Shown one piece after another: positions 1 to 7,685 of a stretch of 13,928 nt of DNA. The stretch spans positions 1 through 13,928 of the forward strand of contig SKSA01000134.1 of the NCBI GenBank assembly GCA_007118195.1. The letters are read 5' to 3'. Numbering within the stretch: position 1 is the stretch's first letter; each line of letters starts with the position of its first letter. The DNA is from Anaerobacillus sp. GTDB lineage: Bacteria; Bacillota; Bacilli; Bacillales; Anaerobacillaceae. The notes below the pieces were generated by a model that saw only the letters and a list, made by a program, of their open reading frames with translations, did not search any database and had not been told where the DNA came from. The position numbers were made by a program, and so were the translations under genes.

Positions 1-119
1 GTATCGCTTCGTAGCGTCCTTTAATCTAACGCATAACTCAACAATCATCAATTATAAATTTTGAATTAACACCGAAGCTTTGCTTCAACTCAACACTCTT
101 CACTTAACACTCAAAACTA
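1..119. repeat. Partial intergenic heptad-repeat element downstream of aspS
   Basis: The space after the aspS stop codon is built on a 7-bp period. Positions 89-116 read as four consecutive heptads, CTCAACA, CTCTTCA, CTTAACA and CTCAAAA. Around 51-70 an AT-rich group (AATTATA, AATTTTG, AATTAAC) has the same period. Between them lies a small perfect hairpin, GAAGC-TTT-GCTTC, at 74-86. The same CTCAAAA-type arm next to an AAGCTTTGC core recurs between relA and apt, so this is probably one copy of a dispersed family whose other arm lies outside the window. No canonical terminator with a U-run is visible after aspS; the small hairpin is the only candidate and lacks a T-tract. Confidence 0.7.
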
Positions 120-120
120 A

Positions 121-1908
121 CTAAGCTTGTACCTTCTCTTCTTTTTTTGGAATCACAGAGAGGTTCAGTTCTTTTAGTTGTGCCTCACTAACTCCACTTG
201 GTGCATTTGTTAGCAGGTCACTCGCACTTGCTGTTTTAGGGAAAGCAATTGTATCTCTTAAGTTTGTTCTTCCGGCTAAAATCATGATTAAACGGTCTAA
301 CCCTAAAGCAATACCACCATGAGGAGGTGTTCCGTACTCGAAGGCATCCATTAAAAATCCAAATTGAGAACGAGCTTCTTCTTCTGTAAATCCTAACGCC
401 TTAAACATATTTTCTTGTAGCTCACGCTCATAAATCCGTTGCGAACCTCCACCAAGCTCGTAACCATTTAATACTAAATCATACGCCTCAGCTCGGACTT
501 TTTCTGGGGCTGTAGTTAGAAGCTCTTCATCTTCTTTCACTGGTCGTGTGAACGGATGATGTTCTGCTACATAACGGTCTTCATCCTCGTCATAAGATAA
601 TAACGGGAACTCAGTTACCCATAAGAAGTTATATTTACTTTTATCAATAAGGTTTAATTCTTTAGCAAATTTCAAACGAAGTGCACCTAAGCTATCAAAA
701 ACAATTTTCTTCTTATCAGCAGCGAATAATAATAAGTCACCAATTTCAGCATTAAACGCTGTTCTCATCGCTACTTGCTCTTCCATAGTGAAAAACTTAG
801 CGATTGGACCTTTTAAGCCGTCTTCTTCAACTTTAAGCCATGCAAGCCCCTTTGCTCCATAGATCGCAACAAACTTCGCTAAATCATCAATCTCTTTACG
901 AGATAACTGCAATGCGGCTCCTTTTACATTAAGTCCCTTTACAATTCCACCATTGTCAATCGCATTTTTAAATACTTTTAAGCCACAGTCTTTTACGATT
1001 TCAGAAAGCTCAACAAGCTCCATATCAAAGCGAGTATCAGGTTTGTCAGAACCGTAACGATTCATCGCTTCATCATAAGTTAATCGCTCAAATGGCGTTG
1101 GAATGTCAATGCCCTTTACTTCTTTCATTACTTTTGCCATCATCGTTTCCATCATCGAAAGTAAATCTTCTTTCTCCATAAAAGAGGTCTCAATATCGAC
1201 TTGCGTAAATTCGGGTTGGCGGTCTGCTCGTAAATCTTCGTCACGGAAACAACGAACAATTTGATAATAGCGCTCAAAGCCTGAAACCATTAATAATTGT
1301 TTAAAAATTTGTGGTGATTGCGGTAATGCATAAAATCCTCCGTGTTGAACACGGCTCGGTACTAAATAATCACGAGCGCCTTCTGGCGTACTTTTCGTAA
1401 GCATTGGTGTCTCAATTTCCATAAACGTATGATCATCTAAAAAGTTACGAATTAATTTTGTTGTGTTATGTCTTAGCAAAAATGTTTCTTGCATTTCAGG
1501 GCGACGTAAATCTAAATAACGATACTTTAAACGTACTTCCTCTGAAGTATCTATATCTGCTTCAATTTGAAACGGTAATGATTTCGACTTGTTTAACACT
1601 TCAATTTTATTAACAAGAACTTCCACTTTTCCTGTGTTCATTTTTGGATTAATGGTTTCTTCGTCACGAGCTGTCACAGTTCCTTCTACATCAATAACGT
1701 ACTCACTACGTACTTTATCAGCAATCGCAAGAGCCTCCTCTGAAAATTCTGGTTGGAACACGATTTGTACAACCCCTGAACGATCTCGTAAGTCAATAAA
1801 AATTACTTGTCCTAAATCACGGCGAGTTTGAACCCACCCTTTTAAACGTACCTTCTGTCCAATCGTATCTTCTAATACCTCTCCACATACATGAGTTCTT
1901 CCTATCAC
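121..1908 (-). CDS. aspS: Aspartyl-tRNA synthetase (AspRS, bacterial type)
   Basis: Class II synthetase that charges tRNA-Asp with aspartate in the cytoplasm. The 595 residues fit the long bacterial form with a GAD insertion. An N-terminal anticodon-binding OB fold is seen at about 1-105 ([20 protein letters not shown]). Class II motif 1 lies near 161-170, motif 2 near 216-240 ([19 protein letters not shown]) and motif 3 near the C-terminus ([16 protein letters not shown]). The OB fold has Leu in RRDLG, where some non-discriminating enzymes carry His, so I infer an Asp-specific enzyme. The start is GTG, eight bases after GGGAGG, which lies in the 15-bp gap behind hisS; the two genes are therefore co-transcribed under the hisS T-box. 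The TAG stop abuts a repeat element. Confidence 0.97.
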   Translation of the reverse strand: MIGRTHVCGEVLEDTIGQKVRLKGWVQTRRDLGQVIFIDLRDRSGVVQIVFQPEFSEEALAIADKVRSEYVIDVEGTVTARDEETINPKMNTGKVEVLVNKIEVLNKSKSLPFQIEADIDTSEEVRLKYRYLDLRRPEMQETFLLRHNTTKLIRNFLDDHTFMEIETPMLTKSTPEGARDYLVPSRVQHGGFYALPQSPQIFKQLLMVSGFERYYQIVRCFRDEDLRADRQPEFTQVDIETSFMEKEDLLSMMETMMAKVMKEVKGIDIPTPFERLTYDEAMNRYGSDKPDTRFDMELVELSEIVKDCGLKVFKNAIDNGGIVKGLNVKGAALQLSRKEIDDLAKFVAIYGAKGLAWLKVEEDGLKGPIAKFFTMEEQVAMRTAFNAEIGDLLLFAADKKKIVFDSLGALRLKFAKELNLIDKSKYNFLWVTEFPLLSYDEDEDRYVAEHHPFTRPVKEDEELLTTAPEKVRAEAYDLVLNGYELGGGSQRIYERELQENMFKALGFTEEEARSQFGFLMDAFEYGTPPHGGIALGLDRLIMILAGRTNLRDTIAFPKTASASDLLTNAPSGVSEAQLKELNLSVIPKKEEKVQA

Positions 1909-1923
1909 TTGTATTGCCTCCCT

Positions 1924-3198
1924 TTATCGTTTCAGCTTCTGCTGCAAAAATTTTGTTAATTCATTTATTGAAACTTCTTGTTGCTCACCCGTGATCATTT
2001 CTTTAACAACTACTATATTTTTTTCGAGTTCATTATCACCAATGATGACAACAAACGATGCATTAAAACGATCCGCCGCTTTCATTTGAGCTTTCATTTT
2101 TTTATCAAGATAGTCTTGATCACTCGATAATCCTGCTTGCCTTAATTTAAAACTAATATTGGATGCGACTAACTTAGCTTCCTCACCCATTGCTATTACG
2201 TAGCAATCCAATTGATCATTAATTGGTAGTGCTACATTTTGTACTTCTAAAGCCATAAGTAGACGTTCAATACTTAATGCAAACCCTATTCCAGGAGTTT
2301 CAGGTCCGCCAATTTCTTGTACTAAACCGTTATAACGCCCACCGCCACATAATGTCGTGATCGAACCAAAACCTTCACCATCAATCATGATTTCAAAAGC
2401 GGTGTTGTTATAGTAATCAAGACCTCTTACTAAATTCGGATCGACTTGAAATTCAATCTCCATATCATTCAGAAGCTTTTGTACTTTTGCAAAATAAACT
2501 TTTGAATCGTCATTTAAGTAGTCTAAAATCGCAGGAGCCGTTGCCATTAATTCATGATCACGATCCTTTTTACAATCTAAAATACGTAAAGGATTTTTCT
2601 CTAGTCTCGCTTGGCAGTCAGTACAAAACTCGTGTATTTTCGGTTCGAAATGGTTTATTAATGCTTTTCGGTGAGCATTTCTACTTTCCGTATCACCTAA
2701 ACTATTAATAACTAACTTTAAATTTTTCAATCCTAACTCTCGGTAAAATTCCATTGCTAGCGCAATCACTTCTGCATCAATGGCTGGGTCAGCACTTCCT
2801 AATGCTTCAACCCCAAACTGAACAAACTGGCGCATTCTCCCTGACTGAGGTCGTTCATAACGGAACATCGGACCAACATAATAAAGCTTTGTTGGCTGAA
2901 TAGGGCTACCAAAAAGCTTATTTTCAACATAAGAACGAACAGCAGACGCAGTCCCTTCTGGTCGTAATGTTAAACTTCTTCCGCCACGATCCTCAAACGT
3001 ATACATTTCCTTTTGTACGATGTCAGTCGTATCTCCTACGCCACGCATAAATAATTCGGTTTGTTCGAAAATTGGCGTACGCATCTCTTTATAATTATAA
3101 CGCCGACAAATATCACGAGCTTTATCCTCAACAAATTGCCAAAGTTCAACTTTCCCGGGCAATATGTCTTGTGTCCCTCTCGGTATTTTAAAATTCAT
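1924..3198 (-). CDS. hisS: Histidyl-tRNA synthetase (HisRS)
   Basis: Class II synthetase that charges tRNA-His. The 424-residue length is usual for bacterial HisRS. Motif 2 is at about 112-135 ([20 protein letters not shown]). The histidine-specific HisA signature RGLDYY is at 258-263, followed by GGGRYNGL near 285-292, and motif 3 ([12 protein letters not shown]) is at 303-314. The C-terminal anticodon-binding domain covers roughly 325-424. The ATG start follows TAAGGAGGAAC with eight bases of spacing. The gene is preceded by a T-box leader with its own promoter and followed 15 bp later by aspS, so both synthetases should respond to the leader. Nothing looks truncated. Confidence 0.98.
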   Translation of the reverse strand: MNFKIPRGTQDILPGKVELWQFVEDKARDICRRYNYKEMRTPIFEQTELFMRGVGDTTDIVQKEMYTFEDRGGRSLTLRPEGTASAVRSYVENKLFGSPIQPTKLYYVGPMFRYERPQSGRMRQFVQFGVEALGSADPAIDAEVIALAMEFYRELGLKNLKLVINSLGDTESRNAHRKALINHFEPKIHEFCTDCQARLEKNPLRILDCKKDRDHELMATAPAILDYLNDDSKVYFAKVQKLLNDMEIEFQVDPNLVRGLDYYNNTAFEIMIDGEGFGSITTLCGGGRYNGLVQEIGGPETPGIGFALSIERLLMALEVQNVALPINDQLDCYVIAMGEEAKLVASNISFKLRQAGLSSDQDYLDKKMKAQMKAADRFNASFVVIIGDNELEKNIVVVKEMITGEQQEVSINELTKFLQQKLKR

Positions 3199-3343
3199 TT
3201 TTTGTTCCTCCTTATTAGAAAAGCTAGGCTTGTCATCGAATTATCAGCGAGACCCTTCTCTTTCTTATCATTCATTGAAAGCCAACGATCAAAATAACAA
3301 CAACCTTATGTAAAATTTATCCTGCCAAAAAAATCTTTAAAGT

Positions 3344-3389
3344 ACAAAAAACTCCCGTCCCTGATATTTAACATATCAGGGACGAGAGT
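3344..3389 (-). terminator. T-box intrinsic terminator before hisS
   Basis: On the minus strand a 17-bp stem is formed by 3389-3373 and 3367-3351 with a five-base loop and a single G-U pair, followed by six Ts. It is the terminator arm of the T-box leader. Its upstream neighbour, the T-box core, would pair in the alternative antiterminator when uncharged tRNA binds. Confidence 0.93.
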
Positions 3390-3738
3390 TTGAATCCCGT
3401 GGTGCCACCCTAATTGAACTTTTTTTATTATAGAGTTATAAAAAGAAAATACGTTGCTCATTTCTATTTATAAAACTTCTACGAAATTTAAAGTTCCACT
3501 TTAAACAGTTAACGCCTGTAACGTTTTCCCCTACTAAAAGAAAAGTGTACGACACATGCCAATCGGCCAATGATGTCAGCAGCAAGTCCATAAATTCAGA
3601 GAAAAACCTAAGGAGTGTTCTTTCATTAAGCACATGGAGAAATGCTTTCAGCCACGACATTTCCTCTCTTACCACGCAAACCTTAATTACTTTGCTCCCT
3701 CAAAGGTTGTAGTTATTATTTTAAATGATTTAGTATTG
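3345..3738 (-). ncRNA. T-box riboswitch leader of hisS-aspS, specifier CAC (His)
   Basis: Cis-acting leader of about 390 nt that senses uncharged tRNA. The conserved T-box core AGGGTGGCACCACGGG is at 3411-3396, just before the terminator. Stem I can be traced: basal pairing of AACCT and GGAG with CTCC and AGGTT, the S-turn strands AGTA and GAA flanking the ATTAAG/CTTAAT stem, and an apical part beginning AGAGAG with GTGGCTG. The triplet directly after GAA is CAC at 3617-3615, a histidine codon, as expected ahead of hisS. A TTTAAAGT-GGA-ACTTTAAA hairpin at 3505-3487 probably corresponds to stem III. The T-box base after TGG is C, which would pair with a G73 discriminator; see the findings. The 5' end is placed from the promoter and is approximate. 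Confidence 0.93.
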
Positions 3739-3773
3739 TTTTCTATCATACGTAGTATCTGTTCCGTTGTCAA
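3738..3773 (-). promoter_or_regulatory. Sigma-A promoter of the T-box/hisS-aspS transcript
   Basis: TTGACA (3773-3768), a 17-bp spacer, then TATGAT (3750-3745): a perfect -35 and a near-perfect -10. The predicted start near 3738 lies just upstream of the base of T-box stem I and about 20 bp after the stop codon of the preceding small gene, so hisS-aspS forms its own transcription unit. Confidence 0.88.
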
Positions 3774-3793
3774 TACTGAATACGACAATTTTC

Positions 3794-3970
3794 TCAATTT
3801 CTTGATAGCTTCTTTTTTAAATCTTTCACACTTCCTAAAGTGATCCCATACTCTTCAGCTAACTCATAATTTGTCAATTGCTGCTCTTTTTGGATAAAGT
3901 CGTGAAAGTCAACTCCAATCAGTTGATGGTGTCCATTTCCTGTTCCTGTTTGTTTACTTCCTGCTCTCAT
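3794..3970 (-). CDS. Small conserved-looking protein with HTH-like C-terminus (yrzK position)
   Basis: A 58-residue protein of unknown function. I chose the internal ATG at 3970 because AAAGGAAG lies about six bases upstream. The open frame runs on to a start at 4159, but that part crosses the dtd terminator and has no ribosome site. After a Gly/Thr-rich start comes a His-rich stretch (GHHQLIGVDFHDF, residues 13-25), then a segment, YELAEEYGITLGSVKDLKKKL, that reads like the helix-turn-helix of sigma region 4 or similar DNA-binding proteins. At this length it cannot be a whole sigma factor. Its place between dtd and hisS is that of the small B. subtilis gene I recall as yrzK; that match is from memory and synteny. 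It has no clear promoter of its own, since the preceding terminator lies between it and dtd; expression may come from read-through. Confidence 0.72.
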   Translation of the reverse strand: MRAGSKQTGTGNGHHQLIGVDFHDFIQKEQQLTNYELAEEYGITLGSVKDLKKKLSRN

Positions 3971-4017
3971 AATCGACTTCCTTTCAAACTCTTTTCCATC
4001 TAGCATGTCCATTTTTC

Positions 4018-4057
4018 GAAATAAAAAACCACTTCTTTCAAATTTAGAAAGAAATGG
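4018..4057 (-). terminator. Intrinsic terminator after dtd
   Basis: An 11-bp stem (4057-4047 with 4039-4029, one G-U pair) with a seven-base loop is followed on the minus strand by TTTTTTATTT. It ends the relA-dtd transcript and separates it from the small gene downstream. Confidence 0.9.
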
Positions 4058-4142
4058 CCTTTTATAGCGAAGTTTTAAAAGGGTCAATTTACTTGTAAAA
4101 TGTATTTGACAACTGTTTATTGTCACCATCGTAAATGTCGGT

Positions 4143-4583
4143 TTATTTACTTTCAACAATCAACGTCACTGGACCATGGTTAGTGAGCTCTACATCCATC
4201 ATTTCTCCGAAGATACCGGTTTCTACAACAATATCCTTTTCTCGTAGTTTATCGTTAAACAAATCATAAAGTTTCTCAGCATATTCCGGCTTTGCGGCAC
4301 TCATAAAGTTTGGACGTCTCCCTTTACGACAGTCTCCATACAAAGTGAATTGCGAAATCGATAAGATTTGTCCACCGACATCTACTAATGACAAATTCAT
4401 TTTACCGTTATCGTCTTCAAAAACACGTAAATTTGCTATTTTATCAGCAACAAAAGCGACATCATCTTCCGTGTCGTCATGGGTAATTCCAACTAAAGCA
4501 GTAAAACCAAAATCAATTTGGCCGACGGTCTCTCCCTTTACAACAACGCTTGCTTTTTTTGTTCTTTGCACTACTACTCTCAA
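4143..4583 (-). CDS. dtd: D-aminoacyl-tRNA deacylase (TTG start)
   Basis: Hydrolyses D-amino acids (and glycine mischarged on tRNA-Ala) from tRNA, protecting translation in the cytoplasm. Both family signatures are intact: SQFTL at residues 77-81 and the NHGPVT segment with the Gly-cisPro motif at 135-140. The open frame reaches back to an ATG at 4652, but the family begins at the RVVVQR strand. A TTG sits exactly there (4583-4581), eight bases after AAAGGGG, giving 146 residues, the normal length. I therefore take TTG as the start and the upstream 23 codons as untranslated. It lies 124 bp behind relA with no terminator between, so the two are probably co-transcribed, as in other Bacillaceae. 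The relA-dtd gap holds only a weak 6-bp hairpin (AGCCAA/TTGGCT). Confidence 0.95.
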   Translation of the reverse strand: MRVVVQRTKKASVVVKGETVGQIDFGFTALVGITHDDTEDDVAFVADKIANLRVFEDDNGKMNLSLVDVGGQILSISQFTLYGDCRKGRRPNFMSAAKPEYAEKLYDLFNDKLREKDIVVETGIFGEMMDVELTNHGPVTLIVESK

Positions 4584-4707
4584 TTGTAATACCCCTTTAA
4601 ATGGAAGTTTTAGTAAATATTGTTTTCTCGCAATATGTAAAGAGCCAAACATCCGCTTGGCTACAGTGCTGTAATCAGAATTTAAAAACTCAGCAAGTTA
4701 CAATTCG

Positions 4708-6894
4708 TTAATGCATAATACGGCGAACCGAGTAAATGTCTGGTATTCGTTTGACACGATCGACAACTTTTTGTAAGTGGTCAATATTATGAATAGAAAT
4801 GGTCATTAAAATCGTCGCCATTTTATTTTTATCCGATTTACCAGAAACGGCATTAATATTTGTACGTGTCTCAGTAACTGCTTGAAGTACTTCATTTAAA
4901 AGACCGTTACGGTCGTAACCAGAGATTTCTATGTCGACATTATAATTTTTACTTTCTTGCTTATTTCCTTCCCACTCAACAGGAAGTAAACGAGCTTTCG
5001 CGTCATCGACAAGAACATTGGCACAATCAGCTCGGTGAATCGAAACACCGCGCCCTTTTGTAATAAAACCAATAATTTCATCCCCAGGAACTGGGTTACA
5101 GCATTTTGATAAACGAATTAAAAGATTATCGATCCCTTTAACTCGAACACCAATACTTGTTTTTTTAGTAGGTGTGTATTTTTTAATTTCAGAAACTTTC
5201 TCTACTAATGATTGATCATCTAATTCTTGTCCACGTTTTTTTCGAATTTTTTCCGTTAATCTCGTAGCAATTTGTGCAGCAGTAATTCCGTTATACCCAA
5301 CGGCTGCATACATATCCTCTTCACCTTGAAAGTTAAACTTATTGGATACACTTTCAATATTTTCAGTAGTTAAAACTTCTTTAGGCTCGATGTTATGCTT
5401 TTTAATTTCCTTTTCTACTAGCTCTCGGCCTTTAGCGACATTCTCGTCACGACGTTCCTTTTTAAACCATTGGCGAATTTTATTTTTCGCTTGGGAACTT
5501 TGTGTAAGTTTTATCCAATCTTGACTTGGACCATAAGAATGCTTGGAAGTTAGCACTTCAACGATATCACCCGTTTTTAAACGATGGTCTAACGTCACCA
5601 TTTTTCCATTTACTTTTGCACCAATACAACGATTTCCGATTTCAGTATGGATACGATAAGCAAAGTCTAATGGGACAGAACCTGCCGGTAGCTCAATAAC
5701 ATCACCTTTAGGTGTAAACACGAAAACCGTATCTGAAAATAAATCGATTTTTAACGACTCCATAAATTCTTGAGCATCTATGGCATCATTTTGCCATTCT
5801 AATATTTCTCTAAACCATGTCATTTTTTTCTCGAGTGTTTGCGCATTAGAAACCGTTTGTCCTTCTTTATATGCCCAATGAGCGGCAACCCCATATTCTG
5901 CAATTTTATGCATTTCTTCTGAGCGAATCTGTACTTCAAGAGGATCGCCTTTAGGACCAATAACGGTTGTATGAAGAGATTGATACATATTTGCTTTTGG
6001 CATCGCAATATAGTCTTTAAAGCGACCAGGCATAGGCTTCCAACAAGTGTGGATCACTCCTAAAACGGCATAACAATCTTTTATATTTTCAACGATAATT
6101 CTAACGGCTAATAGATCGTATATTTCATTAAACTGTTTGTTTTGTAATGCCATTTTACGATAAATACTATAAATGTGTTTGGCTCTCCCATGAATATCAG
6201 CTTCTACGCCCACTTCTTTTAGACGTTCCTTAATCTTCACGACAACATCATCAATATATTCTTCACGCTCAGCTCGTTTTTTCTTCATTAGATTTACAAT
6301 CCGATAATATTGCTGTGGATTTAAGTAGCGAAGCGCTGTATCTTCTAATTCCCATTTAATTGCCGAGATACCAAGCCTATTTGCCAGTGGAGCAAATATT
6401 TCTAACGTTTCATTGGCAATTCTTCTTTGTTTTTCCGCTGGTAAATGCTTTAATGTCCTCATATTATGAAGACGGTCTGCAAGCTTAATTAAAATGACAC
6501 GAATATCTTTCGCCATGGCTACAAACATTTTCCGATGGTTTTCAGCTTGCTGTTCTTCTTTTGACTTATACTTGATTTTTCCAAGCTTCGTGACTCCATC
6601 TACTAGCATTGCTACTTCATCATTAAATTGGTCTCTTAACTCATCTAAAGAAACATCTGTATCCTCCACGACATCATGTAAAAATGCAGCAGCAACCGTA
6701 TCAGGGTCCATCTCCAATTCAATTAAAATTTCTGCTACTTGAATTGGATGAAGTATATACGGTTCTCCTGATTTGCGGTATTGCTCACCGTGAGCTTCAT
6801 TTGCAACTTCATATGCTTTTTTTAAAAATTCGACATCTTTCTCTGGAAGATAAGAATGTGCTTTTTGTAATACTTGTTCGATCAATGGAATCAC
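4708..6894 (-). CDS. relA: Bifunctional (p)ppGpp synthetase/hydrolase (Rel)
   Basis: Long RSH enzyme that makes and degrades the alarmone (p)ppGpp, acting at the ribosome during amino-acid starvation. Domains in order (about 728 residues): HD hydrolase at about 40-200 with HDVVED and LADRLHNMRTL intact; synthetase at about 235-350 with MYQSLHTTV and EVQIRSEEMH; TGS at about 390-452; a Cys-rich CCNPVPGD segment near 598-605; and a C-terminal ACT domain at about 653-728. The loop reads RFKD, the RXKD form found in bifunctional Rel enzymes rather than the EXDD of synthetase-only RelA, so both activities are expected. The start is uncertain: GTG at 6900, ATG at 6897 and GTG at 6894 are in frame around AAGGTGAT. 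I chose 6894 because it gives the most workable spacing from AAGG. Confidence 0.96.
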   Translation of the reverse strand: MIPLIEQVLQKAHSYLPEKDVEFLKKAYEVANEAHGEQYRKSGEPYILHPIQVAEILIELEMDPDTVAAAFLHDVVEDTDVSLDELRDQFNDEVAMLVDGVTKLGKIKYKSKEEQQAENHRKMFVAMAKDIRVILIKLADRLHNMRTLKHLPAEKQRRIANETLEIFAPLANRLGISAIKWELEDTALRYLNPQQYYRIVNLMKKKRAEREEYIDDVVVKIKERLKEVGVEADIHGRAKHIYSIYRKMALQNKQFNEIYDLLAVRIIVENIKDCYAVLGVIHTCWKPMPGRFKDYIAMPKANMYQSLHTTVIGPKGDPLEVQIRSEEMHKIAEYGVAAHWAYKEGQTVSNAQTLEKKMTWFREILEWQNDAIDAQEFMESLKIDLFSDTVFVFTPKGDVIELPAGSVPLDFAYRIHTEIGNRCIGAKVNGKMVTLDHRLKTGDIVEVLTSKHSYGPSQDWIKLTQSSQAKNKIRQWFKKERRDENVAKGRELVEKEIKKHNIEPKEVLTTENIESVSNKFNFQGEEDMYAAVGYNGITAAQIATRLTEKIRKKRGQELDDQSLVEKVSEIKKYTPTKKTSIGVRVKGIDNLLIRLSKCCNPVPGDEIIGFITKGRGVSIHRADCANVLVDDAKARLLPVEWEGNKQESKNYNVDIEISGYDRNGLLNEVLQAVTETRTNINAVSGKSDKNKMATILMTISIHNIDHLQKVVDRVKRIPDIYSVRRIMH

Positions 6895-6919
6895 CATCAC
6901 CTTACAACCTTTAATATAT

Positions 6920-6956
6920 TTCTTTCTATTATCATTATAATTCTTGCTCGTGTAAA
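6920..6956 (-). promoter_or_regulatory. Probable sigma-A promoter of relA-dtd
   Basis: TTTACA (6956-6951), 17-bp spacer, GATAAT (6933-6928), with a start near 6920 and a leader of about 26 nt to relA. The -35 lies only 10 bp from the heptad-repeat element, whose A-rich strand occupies the region where an UP element would act. A TATAAT is also present at 6944-6939 but has no suitably spaced -35. Confidence 0.7.
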
Positions 6957-6966
6957 GTACTTTCAG

Positions 6967-7077
6967 TTTTGAATTTTGAGTTTTGAGTTTTGAGTTTTGA
7001 GTTAAGAGTTAAATGAAAGCTTTGCATCGTTGAGATACTTAAGCCACTACTCAACACTCCTAACTCAACACTCAAAA
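6967..7077. repeat. Inverted heptad-repeat element between apt and relA
   Basis: The left arm (6967-7008) is TTTTGAA, four perfect TTTTGAG copies, then TTAAGAG. The right arm (7050-7077) is CTCAACA, CTCCTAA, CTCAACA, CTCAAAA, the reverse-complement family, so the arms can fold into an imperfect hairpin about 110 nt long. The centre carries GAAAGCTTTGC, close to the GAAGCTTTGCTTC core of the element after aspS. The element fills the space between the apt terminator and the relA promoter, and no coding potential is seen. Confidence 0.85.
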
Positions 7078-7082
7078 CTACC

Positions 7083-7114
7083 TATAAACAAAGAGCGCTC
7101 CTGTAGAGCACTCT
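7083..7114 (-). terminator. Intrinsic terminator after apt
   Basis: On the minus strand AGAGTGCTC (7114-7106) pairs with GAGCGCTCT (7100-7092) across a five-base loop, with one G-U pair, followed by TTGTTTATAGG. The U-tract is interrupted, so termination may be partial. It lies 14 bp after the apt stop codon. Confidence 0.75.
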
Positions 7115-7127
7115 GCTTTTTCTAAGT

Positions 7128-7643
7128 TTACGAATAATGAGTTAATGAAAAGATTTCATAATCCTTTAACTTCTCGCGTCCATCTAAGTAATCTAATTGT
7201 ATCATAAAAACGATTCCTGCGACGATGCCACCAAGTTCTTCTACCATCTTAATCGTAGCTTCAATTGTACCACCTGTTGCTAGTAAATCATCGGCAATCA
7301 AGACACGTTGTCCTGGTTTAATTGCATCTTTATGGATCGTTAAGCTATCTTTGCCATATTCTAAACCGTAATCGACGGAAAGTACTTCTCTCGGTAATTT
7401 ACCCGCTTTTCGGACTGGAACAAATCCAACCCCTAATGCATATGAAATAGGGCATCCAACAACAAATCCCCTGGCTTCAGGTCCAACAACAACATCAATT
7501 TGCTTATCGTTAGCAAATTGCGCCATATCGTCAATCGCCTTTTTATATGCCTCACCATTTTCCATTAACGTCGTAATATCTTTAAAACGAATTCCTTCCT
7601 TTGGAAAATCTTCGACAATCGTAATAAACTGTTTAAAATCCAT
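7128..7643 (-). CDS. apt: Adenine phosphoribosyltransferase
   Basis: Salvages adenine with PRPP to form AMP and pyrophosphate in the cytoplasm. The 171 residues match the family. The PRPP-binding signature [13 protein letters not shown] is at about 114-126, and VVGPEARGF near 52-60 is the usual adenine-enzyme segment. The ATG start has AGGAGG 11 bases upstream, in the 42-bp gap behind recJ, so recJ and apt are probably one transcript. Placement directly before relA is conserved in Bacillus and fits joint control of purine pools, though here a terminator and a relA promoter separate them. Confidence 0.97.
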   Translation of the reverse strand: MDFKQFITIVEDFPKEGIRFKDITTLMENGEAYKKAIDDMAQFANDKQIDVVVGPEARGFVVGCPISYALGVGFVPVRKAGKLPREVLSVDYGLEYGKDSLTIHKDAIKPGQRVLIADDLLATGGTIEATIKMVEELGGIVAGIVFMIQLDYLDGREKLKDYEIFSLTHYS

Positions 7644-7685
7644 TTTTTACTATTCCTCCTAGTTCATCTTTAGATCGAAGCAAGA

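Noticed and set aside
3436..3675. 79-codon minus-strand open frame
   Set aside because: It lies wholly within the T-box leader, whose stems and specifier explain the sequence.
4063..4090. Promoter for the small orphan gene (TTGACC ... TATAAA)
   Set aside because: The spacer is only 15 bp, and the RNA would run straight into the dtd terminator hairpin.
3971..4159. N-terminal extension of the small orphan gene to 121 residues
   Set aside because: The extension crosses the dtd terminator, starts inside the dtd end and has no ribosome site; the ATG at 3970 has a good one.
4584..4652. ATG start for dtd 23 codons upstream
   Set aside because: The family begins at RVVVQR, and the TTG at 4583 has correct length and spacing from AAAGGGG.
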